From assembly GCA_947090365.1 (NCBI GenBank), contig CAMUNT010000002.1, positions 1 through 64,000 of the forward strand: a DNA stretch of 64,000 bases. Direction: 5' to 3'. This document shows, one piece after another, positions 1-9,000 of this stretch. Origin of the DNA: an uncultured Clostridia bacterium. GTDB lineage: Bacteria > Bacillota > Clostridia > Christensenellales > Borkfalkiaceae. The translations under genes were made by a program, and so were the position numbers. The notes beneath the pieces were generated by a model that worked only from the letters and a program-made list of their open reading frames with translations, did no database searches and had not been told where the DNA came from. Numbering within the stretch: position 1 is the stretch's first letter; each line of letters begins with the position of its first letter.

Positions 1-187
1 AACGAATCAGCTGGGTCCAGCCAAGCCACAGTAGCACGTATTTTACTTTTCTTTTTATTGTTTGCCACTTTAAACGAATCAGCTGGGTCCAGCCAAGCCA
101 CAGTAGCACGTATTTTACTTTTCTTTTAATTGCTTGCTACTTTAAAACGAATCAGCCTGGGCCAGCTGAGCCACAATAGCAATTATA
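1..187. repeat. Tandem 72/73-bp repeat, two full copies and one degenerate partial copy
   Basis: Copy 1 begins at the window edge, copy 2 at 73 and a shortened, diverged copy 3 at 146 that fades out near 185. Copies 1 and 2 are nearly identical, differing by a few bases in their T-rich right part. Each copy contains a short inverted repeat, GCTGG-GT-CCAGC. Copy 3 keeps the CTGG/CCAG core although flanking bases differ. The period is 72 and then 73, so any reading frame through the array breaks at the third copy. The array may continue to the left of the window. I find no further copy inside the window by eye. Confidence 0.85.
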
Positions 188-248
188 ATAATTATAACAA
201 AATTTTGAGAATTTGCAAGCAATTTTGCGGTCAATATTAAATATTTCT

Positions 249-944
249 ATGCGTTTTAAAATATCATATAATATGTTTAAAAATAGACATAATTTTCAAA
301 TGATTTCCGTACTTGGCGTAATAGTGCTTGTAACGGTAATTATCTGCTTTTACGCAAAATCGTGTACGGGTGAAAATCTAATTTTTGAAGAAACATATTA
401 TTTCGTTTGCTACCGCAATATTGATAATGTGATTTCAGCCGGTTCACTGTCAGATACAGTGTCTAGCTACGGCGGAGCAGGCTATATTCTTGAACATAAC
501 GGAAACTATTACGTTACTATATCCTGCTATTACACCCGTGATGAAGCCGATTCGGTTTGCACGAACCTAAAAAATCGTGATTTGGAGTGTTCCGTTTTGC
601 AAATCGAAACGAGTGAATATAATTTGAATAATAATACGAAGAACAACAAAGAATTGTTCCTCGGAAATTTGAATACACTTAACTCGCTCTCTTCCATTGC
701 CTACGAATGTGCAAACGGACTTGATACCGGCAATTTATCGCAAAGCAATGCCAAAAGCGTACTTTCGTCCATTACTGATTCATTAAAAGGGCTTTTGAAA
801 AATAATGAAAACAATTGCTTCACCGAAAGCATTAAAAACATTATATCAGATTGCGAAAATATAAGAGGATATTTATTTTCAAAAAATATGCGTTATATTC
901 AGATTGCGCTTGCCGACGCAATAATTAATGTGCAGATTAATTAA
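249..944 (+). CDS. Membrane-anchored SPOR-like protein, probably envelope or sporulation related
   Basis: This protein of about 231 residues has one N-terminal membrane segment (about residues 17-38 from this start) followed by an outside part. The stretch around residues 80-125, with YYVTISCYYTRDEADSV followed by a Leu-rich turn, has the look of a SPOR domain, a fold that binds denuded peptidoglycan at division or engulfment septa. The rest is Asn- and Ser-rich helix without a recognised domain. The frame is open back to a TTG at 213, but neither start has a clear ribosome binding site. I chose the ATG at 249 because it leaves a normal signal anchor. A SpoIIB-like role is possible but is inference from the domain order only. 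It lies 47 bp before a polysaccharide deacetylase on the same strand, so the two may be co-transcribed. Confidence 0.6.
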   Translation: MRFKISYNMFKNRHNFQMISVLGVIVLVTVIICFYAKSCTGENLIFEETYYFVCYRNIDNVISAGSLSDTVSSYGGAGYILEHNGNYYVTISCYYTRDEADSVCTNLKNRDLECSVLQIETSEYNLNNNTKNNKELFLGNLNTLNSLSSIAYECANGLDTGNLSQSNAKSVLSSITDSLKGLLKNNENNCFTESIKNIISDCENIRGYLFSKNMRYIQIALADAIINVQIN

Positions 945-991
945 ATTTAAAAAAAGGCAGTAAATTCCAAAAATTTGCACATTATAACGAT

Positions 992-1675
992 ATGAACAGA
1001 AACTATCACGCTTATTGTGCAATCCTTCTGGCTTTTGCGCTGATTTTGGTAATGTGCAGTCAGTTTTTCAAGAAAAACGCTTCTTTTGCGGAAGCAAGCA
1101 CTGAAAAAACAATATATCTGACGTTTGACGACGGTCCGAGTGATAGGGTTACGCCGAAAATTTTAGATATTTTAAAAGAAGAAAATGTGAAAGCGACGTT
1201 TTTTATCGTTGGAACGAGTGCCGAAAACAGGAAATATCTTTTAGAAAGAGAATTTGAAGAAGGTCACACAGTTGCGGTTCATTCCTATTCGCATAAATAC
1301 AGCGAAATATATTCGTCCCGGGAAAGTCTTTTAAAAGATATAAATAAGTGCAACGAAGTGATAAAAAGCGTAACCGGAAGTTATTCCGATATTTACCGCT
1401 TCCCGGGAGGGAGCTACGGATTGAGCGACAAGCTGATTTCGGCAGTTAAAGACTGCGGATTGAAATATGTGGACTGGAACGCTTCCACACGCGACGCGGA
1501 ATACTATTCGGCTCCGCCAGAAATTCTCTATAAAAGTACAATAGACACTGCAAAAGGGCGGGACAAAGTAGTACTTCTTGCGCACGATTCAACAACAAAA
1601 ACAACCACCGCCAAAGCTTTAAAAAACATCATTAAATATTTTAAAAGTCAAAACTACGTATTTAAAAGTTTTTAA
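992..1675 (+). CDS. Polysaccharide deacetylase (NodB domain), exported
   Basis: This is a carbohydrate esterase family 4 enzyme that would remove acetyl groups from N-acetylated glycans such as peptidoglycan outside the membrane. An N-terminal hydrophobic segment (about residues 8-24) serves as signal or anchor. The NodB motifs are all present in order: TFDDGPS (catalytic and metal Asp pair, about residue 46), HSYSH (metal His pair), RFPGGS, DWN and LLAHD near the C-terminus. At 227 residues it is a single-domain enzyme of the PdaA/PdaB size class, so a role in spore cortex or cell wall modification is plausible. Which substrate it uses cannot be read from the sequence. No strong ribosome binding site precedes the ATG. 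A bidirectional terminator follows directly. Confidence 0.88.
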   Translation: MNRNYHAYCAILLAFALILVMCSQFFKKNASFAEASTEKTIYLTFDDGPSDRVTPKILDILKEENVKATFFIVGTSAENRKYLLEREFEEGHTVAVHSYSHKYSEIYSSRESLLKDINKCNEVIKSVTGSYSDIYRFPGGSYGLSDKLISAVKDCGLKYVDWNASTRDAEYYSAPPEILYKSTIDTAKGRDKVVLLAHDSTTKTTTAKALKNIIKYFKSQNYVFKSF

Positions 1676-1679
1676 AATA

Positions 1680-1704
1680 AGCCCGACGCACGTTGTGTCG
1701 GGCT
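1680..1704. terminator. Bidirectional intrinsic terminator
   Basis: An 11-bp stem (1680-1690 with 1694-1704, one G-T wobble, 3-nt loop) separates the convergent deacetylase and metallophosphatase genes. T-rich stretches flank both sides, so it can end transcription from either strand. Confidence 0.85.
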
Positions 1705-1710
1705 ATAAAA

Positions 1711-2406
1711 TTACAATATTTTTTGAAGCGAAAAATTAACTTTGTCGCAGGAAGTCAGAATATACTCCACGCCGTCTTTAACCGTACGGAACGGAAAATA
1801 ATTTTCACCGTGAACGTGCCCGAATACAACTTTTTCTACACCCTCTCGGGCAAATAACTTAGTAAAAAGTGTTTCCTGCAACTTTACTCCGAACGGAGGA
1901 TAATGTATCATAACGATTACCCTGTCACTATCCGCACGCATCTTTTCAACCTCTTTAAAGCAAAGCTTAAACCGCTCGGCCTCCCGAAGATACAGCTTTT
2001 CATCGTGGTCGGTATAGTCGGAACTTCCCGGACAAGTCCATCCGCGCGAACCGCAAATTATGACGTTTTCAAATTTTACGCAGTCATTTTGCAAAAAATA
2101 AAAAGTATCGTCAGGCGCGTTCCGTCTAAGCTTGGTAATACCGTTCCACCAGTAGTCGTGATTACCGCGTATAAAGACTTTTTTACCTTTTAGATCCTTC
2201 AACGAATTTAAATCGTACAGTCCTTCTTCGAGTATGTTGCCCCAGCTTATATCACCGCAGATAAGCACGATATCTTCCTGTGAAATCTTGTCTTGCCAGT
2301 CTTTTTTTATTTTTTCAAAATGATTTTCCCAGCCTGAACCAAAAACGTTCATAGGCTTATCGGTCTTACCCGAAAGGTGTAAATCGCTTATGGAAAATAT
2401 TTGCAT
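1711..2406 (-). CDS. Calcineurin-like metallophosphoesterase
   Basis: This is a cytosolic binuclear metallophosphatase of 231 residues. The family motifs appear in order: SDLH near residue 7, GDISWG, GNHDYWW, MIHYPP and GHVHGE. These supply all metal ligands, so the enzyme should be active. It belongs to the small stand-alone phosphohydrolases of Firmicutes, whose substrates are mostly unknown. The N-terminal methionine is fixed by context: a TATAAT box (2413-2418 on this strand, preceded by TGT as an extended -10) ends 6 bp before the ATG, so the message is probably leaderless. The gene stands alone, convergent with the deacetylase. Confidence 0.88.
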   Translation of the reverse strand: MQIFSISDLHLSGKTDKPMNVFGSGWENHFEKIKKDWQDKISQEDIVLICGDISWGNILEEGLYDLNSLKDLKGKKVFIRGNHDYWWNGITKLRRNAPDDTFYFLQNDCVKFENVIICGSRGWTCPGSSDYTDHDEKLYLREAERFKLCFKEVEKMRADSDRVIVMIHYPPFGVKLQETLFTKLFAREGVEKVVFGHVHGENYFPFRTVKDGVEYILTSCDKVNFSLQKIL

Positions 2407-2412
2407 ATGGCT

Positions 2413-2418
2413 ATTATA
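2413..2418 (-). promoter_or_regulatory. Extended -10 promoter predicting a leaderless mRNA
   Basis: TATAAT with a TGT extension lies 6 bp upstream of the metallophosphatase ATG at 2406. The -35 region 17 bp upstream (TTTAAT) is weak, as is common with an extended -10. Transcription should start at or next to the A of the ATG. Confidence 0.65.
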
Positions 2419-2544
2419 ACATATTTTTATCGGTTATTAAAGTATATTTTGATCCTAAATTCAATAAATTTAGCCGATTATGTCACGCATAATACCTCTT
2501 TTAAGCTGAAATTTAGAATAATTAGGCATTTTAAAGCCAATTTT

Positions 2545-2571
2545 AAAGGCGAAGCGCTTGGCTCCGCCTTT
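2545..2571. terminator. Hairpin terminator after the Cys-rich gene
   Basis: Stem arms at 2545-2551 and 2565-2571 (AAAGGCG with CGCCTTT), extended by an inner AGC/GCT pairing. It lies 17 bp beyond the stop codon of the minus-strand gene. The T-run is better on the plus strand than on the minus strand. Confidence 0.6.
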
Positions 2572-2588
2572 TTAATTTGAAGAGATAA

Positions 2589-3245
2589 TTATTGTTTGGA
2601 GCAAGTTTTGCCCTGCGGATATAAAGGTAATTCAAAGAACCCTGCACACACTTCCTGAGAGTAATCCTGTGCGGGAGGTATTGCACAATAGCCGTAGCTG
2701 GGAACGAGAATTTCGACGTCTATTGCAACCTTTAAAATAGTAGTTAAACATACGTTGACGGAAAAAGTACCGGTATCGGAATTAAACGTTCCTTCCGCAC
2801 ATACCGCACTGACTTCCGCCGTTATTTTATAAGGCATAATCGAGGGTGCGGGAACAAACAGCAGTACGTCCTGTGTTACCGTAATTGTCGCATTTGCTAC
2901 TCCCTCCGTTCCGTTTGCATCGGTATAAGCAACTTCAACAGGAATAGTAATTGTCGCCTGTACTCTTGCGCACCCGGGTTTATCGGCAAGTCTTTCAACG
3001 CTAAGATTGGTTATTACGCCCGTAGACTGGGTTGACCTTGCGCTTATAAAGGTTAAAGGGTATGTAGGGTCGCCGGGAACACCGTCGGTGAGCGTTAAGG
3101 TATAATTTTCTATCTGAATCTGCTTAATGCAGGCATCAAAGATTTTCTGTGCCTGAATGCACACCTTTTCACACAGTCCGTTTAATGGATTACCGCTGAT
3201 TGTGCCGGGACATTTATCCGATTGAAAATTTGAAAAGAATGACAT
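2589..3245 (-). CDS. Cysteine-rich protein of unknown function, possibly spore-associated
   Basis: I do not recognise a named family with certainty. The 218-residue product has ten cysteines, an N-terminal block with CPGTISG, GLCEKVC and DACIKQ, then two or three long beta-rich stretches rich in Thr and Val, ending in a Cys-containing tail. There is no signal peptide or membrane segment, so it is made inside the cell. Beta-rich, Cys-rich proteins of this size occur in spore envelopes, and the gene follows a LysM gene on the same strand by 67 bp, which would fit a spore coat pair. That role is inference. A strong ribosome binding site (GGAGGTCAAA) precedes the ATG. Confidence 0.7.
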   Translation of the reverse strand: MSFFSNFQSDKCPGTISGNPLNGLCEKVCIQAQKIFDACIKQIQIENYTLTLTDGVPGDPTYPLTFISARSTQSTGVITNLSVERLADKPGCARVQATITIPVEVAYTDANGTEGVANATITVTQDVLLFVPAPSIMPYKITAEVSAVCAEGTFNSDTGTFSVNVCLTTILKVAIDVEILVPSYGYCAIPPAQDYSQEVCAGFFELPLYPQGKTCSKQ

Positions 3246-3312
3246 TTTGACCTCCGTTGTTTCTTTTTAATATATTATATGTCACGCTAACTCCGCGAGT
3301 TAAATGCGCGCT

Positions 3313-3594
3313 TTACTTTTTCGGCACGAATATTTTGCAGGTCGGATAAACGGCTCTTGCACCGTTTATTTCCTTTAAAAGCGGTTCGGCAACGCCGTAT
3401 CTGGCGGCAATAGTGCGATAATTATCGCCTACGTCGGCGCTAATTCTTACGAGACATTCGTCCGACACCTTTATAACTCTGCCGGCAAACGCGTTTCCGC
3501 ACACCGGAGTGTTTAGAACGGCTTCGACCTCTCCCGAACTCTGCCCCCGCTTAATTTTAAAATATCTGCTTCTGTCTGTAATCAGCGTAAACAT
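3313..3594 (-). CDS. Small LysM-domain protein
   Basis: This 93-residue protein has no signal peptide. Its C-terminal half (about residues 48-93) is a LysM fold: a GDNYRTIAARYGV helix entry, then an ending with TCKIFVPKK. LysM binds N-acetylglucosamine chains of peptidoglycan. The N-terminal half is short, beta-like and unassigned. Cytosolic LysM proteins are typical of spore coat and cortex assembly (compare SafA and SpoVID), and the next gene is the Cys-rich 218-residue protein, so a spore morphogenesis role is plausible but unproven. A TATAAT box lies 8 bp before the ATG and no ribosome binding site is visible, so the start of this operon may be leaderless or nearly so. Confidence 0.75.
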   Translation of the reverse strand: MFTLITDRSRYFKIKRGQSSGEVEAVLNTPVCGNAFAGRVIKVSDECLVRISADVGDNYRTIAARYGVAEPLLKEINGARAVYPTCKIFVPKK

Positions 3595-3667
3595 TTTATA
3601 TTATTATACGCAGGCAAATAAAAATACGTTCATAAACGGAGCGAGAAATTTGTAGAATAATATAGTA

Positions 3668-5167
3668 ATGAAGCAAAATATCTACAAATCAGCGGCATTT
3701 GTGACCGTATTTTCAACAATTGAAAAAACTATGAGCTTTTTCTATCGGGTGGTACTTTCCAGAGTAATCGGAGCGGAGGGTATCGGAATTTATCAGATTT
3801 GTCTGTCGGTTTTTGCGGTATTTCTTACCATGGCTTCAAGCGGAATTCCTATAACCGTTTCCCGCCTTATAGCAAAAAATAACGCTGTAAACGACGTGCA
3901 AGGAAAGCATTCTGCCGTTACCGCCGGCGTAGTAGGCACGCTGATATTCACCATCCCCATTGCAATACTGCTGTTTTTCGGCCGGAACGCACTCGGATTC
4001 CTGTTTTCGGACGACAGATGCAAGGATATTTTCCTTTTACTTCTGCCGGGACTGATTCTTACATCCGTTTACGCCGTTATGCGCGGGTCTTTCTGGGGAA
4101 ATAAGCAATTCGTACCTTACAGCGTTATAGAGCTATTAGAGGACGCAGTAATGGTAATTCTGGGATGCATACTGGTTTACGGCGTAACAGACCCTGTACT
4201 AGGCGCACGCAGGGCAACGATTGCGGTTGCCGTTTCTTACGTGTTTTCATTCTGCGTTTCACTGTTCTGGTACTTCCATAAAGGCGGCAAATTCGTAAAC
4301 CCCAAAAGACAGCTTAAACCGCTATTTTCGGCGTCTACGCCTATTACGGCTATGCGCACCTCCACCTCGCTGTTAAACTCCGCAGTTGCGGTGCTTTTAC
4401 CTCTTCTTTTAATGAAATCTTACGGACTCGATAATTCGGAAGCGATAAGCTTATACGGCGTTGCGATAGGAATGAGTCTGCCTATTCTGTTTATTCCGTC
4501 TTCTCTTATCGGCTCGATTTCCGTTGTAGTTGCACCCGAGCTTTCCGAAAATTTTTACAGACATAAAACGGAACAGGTTAAATTCGACGTGGAAAAATCA
4601 CTGAAAGCTTCAATATTTATAGCCAGCCTGCTTATTCCCATACTTTTCGTGCTCGGTGACGAAATCGGCGGTTTCCTTTATTCCAACGCAATGAGCGGAG
4701 AAATCGTGCAGAGATGTTCGTTTATCCTTTTCCCTATGTGCATAACGATGATTACTACTACGGTTTTAAACTCTATGAACCGCGAAAAGCGCACGCTGAT
4801 ACACTTTTTACTCGGCGCAACGGCAATGATACTAAGCATAGTTATTCTCACCAAGTTCGTCGGCGTGTACTCTTATATGATAGGCCTAGCATTGAACTAT
4901 ATAATAACGGGAACTTTAAACCTTATTCTGCTTAAAAAGGTCTGCGGAAACTTAAAATATATAAAATATATGCTTCATTCGCTGATAGGAACCGTTTCGG
5001 CGTGTGTTTTCGGTATGCTTCTGGACGGAATAATTTCAAATTACGTTTCCGCCGTATGGCAAATCGTAATATGCGGAATTGCCTGTACGGGATTCTGCAC
5101 CGTATTCCTTTACTGCCTTGAAATGTTCACTTTCAGACCGCTTAAAAGACTTATCTCGAAGAATTGA
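3668..5167 (+). CDS. spoVB: SpoVB-like polysaccharide/lipid flippase (MOP superfamily)
   Basis: This is a polytopic membrane protein of 499 residues with about 14 hydrophobic segments and the N-terminal pattern SRVIGAEGIGIYQI that is typical of the SpoVB branch of the MOP flippases. SpoVB proteins are thought to flip lipid-linked peptidoglycan precursors, in Bacillus during spore cortex synthesis. Length matches the family. The exact paralogue cannot be settled by eye, because Clostridia usually carry several. The ATG at 3668 lacks a strong ribosome binding site. The last 17 bp overlap the 3' end of the convergent permease gene, and no hairpin separates them. Confidence 0.82.
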   Translation: MKQNIYKSAAFVTVFSTIEKTMSFFYRVVLSRVIGAEGIGIYQICLSVFAVFLTMASSGIPITVSRLIAKNNAVNDVQGKHSAVTAGVVGTLIFTIPIAILLFFGRNALGFLFSDDRCKDIFLLLLPGLILTSVYAVMRGSFWGNKQFVPYSVIELLEDAVMVILGCILVYGVTDPVLGARRATIAVAVSYVFSFCVSLFWYFHKGGKFVNPKRQLKPLFSASTPITAMRTSTSLLNSAVAVLLPLLLMKSYGLDNSEAISLYGVAIGMSLPILFIPSSLIGSISVVVAPELSENFYRHKTEQVKFDVEKSLKASIFIASLLIPILFVLGDEIGGFLYSNAMSGEIVQRCSFILFPMCITMITTTVLNSMNREKRTLIHFLLGATAMILSIVILTKFVGVYSYMIGLALNYIITGTLNLILLKKVCGNLKYIKYMLHSLIGTVSACVFGMLLDGIISNYVSAVWQIVICGIACTGFCTVFLYCLEMFTFRPLKRLISKN

Positions 5168-5519
5168 CCGTCTGCATAAACAATCTGACGGAAAGCATCA
5201 CTAAAAACGCGCCGAAAAACTTTCTTAAAACGAACGACGGAAGAAGCGATGCAGCGAACCCCGCGGCAATTGACGTTAATAGAGCGGGAATTACTATTAA
5301 AGACAGTCCTTCAGTCCTTAAAAGTCCGTTTTTTCTGTGCATATTAAGCGTAAAAAGAGCCATAGGCAGGAAAGCAATAAGATTAGTTGCCTGCGCAACG
5401 TGCTGTTCGATACCGAAAATTATCGTAAGAGCAGGAATTAAAATCGTGCCTCCACCCATACCCATTCCGCCGAGAAGCCCTGAAAAGAAACCCGCCAGTA
5501 AATACAGAATAAAACTCAA
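5151..5519 (-). CDS. TauE/SafE-family permease, half-size subunit 2
   Basis: This 122-residue membrane protein has about four hydrophobic segments and the glycine-rich entry GGMGMGGGTILIPAL, typical of a TauE/SafE repeat. Full-length family members have about 250 residues made of two such repeats; here they are separate genes. The frame is open further upstream, but the start is best placed at the TTG at 5519: it overlaps the TGA of the upstream half gene (TTGA) and has AAGGATGA 7-8 bp upstream. The two halves probably form one transporter for an organic sulfonate, sulfite or similar anion; the substrate is not deducible. The 3' end overlaps spoVB by 17 bp. Confidence 0.82.
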   Translation of the reverse strand: MSFILYLLAGFFSGLLGGMGMGGGTILIPALTIIFGIEQHVAQATNLIAFLPMALFTLNMHRKNGLLRTEGLSLIVIPALLTSIAAGFAASLLPSFVLRKFFGAFLVMLSVRLFMQTVNSSR

Positions 5520-5878
5520 AATATCATCCTTATTCCCGCGATTAACATTATTGCAAGAAAAATATAATTGACCGCTTTCGACGAAAATCTGGAAAGAAAA
5601 AACGCACCGAGAAAACCGCCCGCAACCGTTCCTATGGATGCGGGTATTATTACGTCCGCAACCGCATAACCGTTGATTATATATATAACCGCACTTGCAA
5701 GGCAAACCGGTGCAATGACGAATATCGCCGTTGCGTGCGACTGCTTGTCCTCATAACCAAGCATTCCGGAAAGCAAAGGCACCGCAACCATACCTCCTCC
5801 GCCCCCGAATATACCGTTCACCGCACCCGTAAACACGCCCGCAGTTATCCTTTTTACTAAATTGCGCTTTATTTTCAT
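5516..5878 (-). CDS. TauE/SafE-family permease, half-size subunit 1
   Basis: This 120-residue membrane protein has a TauE/SafE signature at its start (GIFGGGGGMVAVPLL) followed by three further hydrophobic segments. It is translated before, and overlaps by 4 bp, a second half-size protein with the same signature, so the pair corresponds to the two repeats of a normal eight-helix permease. An alternative reading is a broken single gene, but both halves keep complete glycine-rich motifs and the junction is a clean TTGA stop-start overlap, which favours two functional subunits. Confidence 0.85.
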   Translation of the reverse strand: MKIKRNLVKRITAGVFTGAVNGIFGGGGGMVAVPLLSGMLGYEDKQSHATAIFVIAPVCLASAVIYIINGYAVADVIIPASIGTVAGGFLGAFFLSRFSSKAVNYIFLAIMLIAGIRMIF

Positions 5879-5948
5879 TATAATATAAGTATTATTTGCA
5901 ATTAAAACAAAAAAATTAAAAAAAATGCTCGTTCAACGCGATAAATAC

Positions 5949-5977
5949 TTGCTTAAAGTCAGTATTTATATTAAAAT
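5949..5977 (+). promoter_or_regulatory. Sigma-A promoter of the large surface protein, with inverted repeat
   Basis: TTGCTT (5949-5954), a 17-bp spacer and TAAAAT (5972-5977). A 7-bp inverted repeat (AAATACT at 5943-5949 with AGTATTT at 5961-5967) overlaps the -35 box and could be an operator. Confidence 0.6.
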
Positions 5978-6013
5978 AGTAAAGTACAATTTTAATTAAG
6001 GATATTGCAAAAA

Positions 6014-9000
6014 ATGTCAAAACACAGCTACAAAAAAAGAAGATTGAAATACGTTTTCCTTGCATTCACCTGCGCAACCGCTTTTGCGTTCTCGGGAATT
6101 GCTTCCGCGTGCGACAACAACAGTTCTGACGACGATGAAAAGGACAAGACCACGAGCAAGGAAGACACTCAGCTTCTTAAAAACGGTAATTTCGAGTTTT
6201 TTAACATACCGGAAAAGAAAAAGGACGGCAACGAGCCGGAATACCTAATTAAAACTCCTGAAAACTGGACGCACGGCGGAACCAGTTCCAGTGCTATGTC
6301 CGGAATTATAAGCACCTCGGATACGGCTTGGGCTAAAATGGAAGCGGACAACCTTGCATCTGTTCTCGACTACAATAACAGTCTTGACTCCTCTTCTTCA
6401 AGTTATCTCAGCGATTACGTCGATTATAACGGAATGAAATCTTCCGATATTCTTTATCAGGATCAGTACAAGGCCCTGAAAGAAGAGGATGAAGACGATA
6501 CCGATACTGATAACGATGACCCCGACGGCGACGAAACCGATCCGAAAGCGATAATCGCAAACCCCGGTACGCGGTATAACGTTAAAAAGAATGAAAGCGA
6601 CGGACTTCTTTACACTGACGGCGGTAACGGCGACAGGGTTTACGAAAACGAAAAAGGTGAATATTTCCTTGAATACAATAAGGATAAAAACGAGTATTCC
6701 AAGCCGATTTCAAACGTGCTTATGTTGCATAACTACGCTTCCTCGCACAACGGAATAGCACAGAACTATTCTTCAGTTGAAATCGAACTCCCTGCAAACA
6801 CCGCCGCTGAAATTTCGGTATGGGTAAAAACCTCTTACCTTCTTTTCAGTCAGGGCAAAAACGTTAATCAGGACAGAGGCGCGAATATTTCCGTATCACA
6901 AACAGTGGGAAGCTCTACAATAGATAAATTTACGGTTTCGTGCATAAATACGGAAAAACTTCTCGGAACGGGATATTACGAAAACAGAGATGCCGTCGCT
7001 GAAGATAAGTATAACGGCTGGATACAGTATACCGTATACGTTAATGCCTGTGACTTTGCTTCAAGCAAAATCAAACTTGAACTCGGTCTAGGCGAAACAA
7101 ATTACCTTACGGAGGGCTACGCATTCTTCGATGACGTTACCGTAACAAAATACGCTTCTTTGGACGACAGCAAAAGTTATCAGGATGCCGATAAGGATAA
7201 TCTTGTAACCTGCAACCTTTCAACCGACGCAAGCGAGAAAATTTTCAAAGCGGACAGCTTACTGAGAAACGAAGGTCTCGGAGAAGGAATAGAAGAAAAA
7301 GACCCCCGCTACTCGGAAAACTTCCAATACCGCATCGACCTTGCTTCAGAAAACCTCGAATACGGCGACAATAACATAAACACCTACGCTCCCGTTACGT
7401 TCGGAGGACTTAAAACGGGATATACTATTGACGACAATCATTACGTATCCTCGAATTTAAAATACGAAGGCGACCTTATCGGATTTACCGATGCCAGCGT
7501 AAACCTTGACAATCAAACGAGCGGTCGTTTACCTTTCAAGTCTCCCCTTACGACAAGCGACGATCTACTTGCGCTTGTCAATTCAGACCACGAATTTAAG
7601 GCAAACGAAACGGACTACTACGAAAAGCTTAACAATGCATTGAACAGTGCCATTGATCTGCCCAAGAACGACGTAAGCTATAATAACAATATGCTTGTTA
7701 TGCTGTCGGCTTACGGTGCGGCATACACCACCTCCTTTGAGCTGAAAGTACCGAAAGAAGGTTATCAGATAGTTTCATTCTGGGTAAAGACCTCTGATAT
7801 GGAAGGAAGCACTGCCGCTACCGTTTCCATTACTCAAAAAGATAACGACGAGAACACGTCGAGTTTCAGCCTTGACACAACAGGTACTGCGACGAATATC
7901 GGTAACGAAGAAAACGAAATAGATATATTCAACGGCTGGGTTCAGTGCTTCTTCTTCGTGCATAACGAACTGGAAAGCGAGCAGACTTTTACGGTAAAAT
8001 TCAGCTTCGGAAATACCACTATTAAAGATACCGACGTCCGTTCGTATAAAAACGGTTGGGTTGCGCTTGCAAATATGCAGGCACTCAACGTAAACGAGAA
8101 AATATTCTCGTATACGGGAAGCGGTGATAACATTGCCTCACTCACCATTTCCGAAGAAGCCAAAAAGAGCGGCAACGTTTTTGACGAGGCATCGGGAAAC
8201 GAAGCGCCCCAAATAAAAACCGATATGGTTATTCCTGCAAACTATAACGGCGTAAACGGCGGAAGCTCTGCAATAGTTAATAACGGCTTCGTATCAAATC
8301 CCTTTGACGATACCAAAAATAACGAATACGACGGCAAGAAATTTGCGGGACTTATAAACAAAGAACATTTTATTCCGGAAGACAGCAGTACTAAGAGTGA
8401 ATACTCAAAAGCTTGGTGGTATAACTCTTTGCTTAATAACTTCAATGCAAGCGGGCTTTCGGCTACGGACGCCTGGAATACAGTTTTCGGAACACAGTCT
8501 GTTCAGCCCCTTATCATAACCAATGTAAAGAAAGAAATTTATACTGAAACGATGGGTGCGACAGAAGATACGTATACAACTTATTACATTAAAGACGGGG
8601 ACGGATATAAATTAGCCGAAGGTACAAAATTCGATGAAAAAGAAACGTATTACGACTTAAAAACCGTAATGAACTTCGGATATATCGGTGAAGAAACACA
8701 GGTATCCGATGACTATAAAACCGTAAGCGTCAGGGTCAAAGTAAGCAAAGGCGCAATTGCATACGTATATCTCGTAGATACATCGGCAGGAAAGAACGTG
8801 CTTACGTTCGATGCCCCCTCCTACTCCTTCTACTATGATATCGACGGCAACGTGCTTAAAGACAAGCCTGCTTCCGACGGCAAAAAACAACCCAACATTT
8901 TATACTCGCTCCGTAGCGACGGACTTTACGAAGATGAAAGCGGTAAACTGTTTGCCAACACCTGGAACTATAAAAAGTTATATTATATTGAAAATATGAC

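Noticed and set aside
1..190. CRISPR array at the left edge
   Set aside because: The repeat unit is 72 bp including the part that would be a spacer, copies 1 and 2 are nearly identical over the full length, and no cas gene is nearby.
5520..5705. Longer version of the second TauE/SafE half-gene starting at 5705
   Set aside because: The extra 62 residues overlap the first half-gene in another frame and lack membrane-permease character. The TTG at 5519 has a ribosome binding site and a stop overlap.
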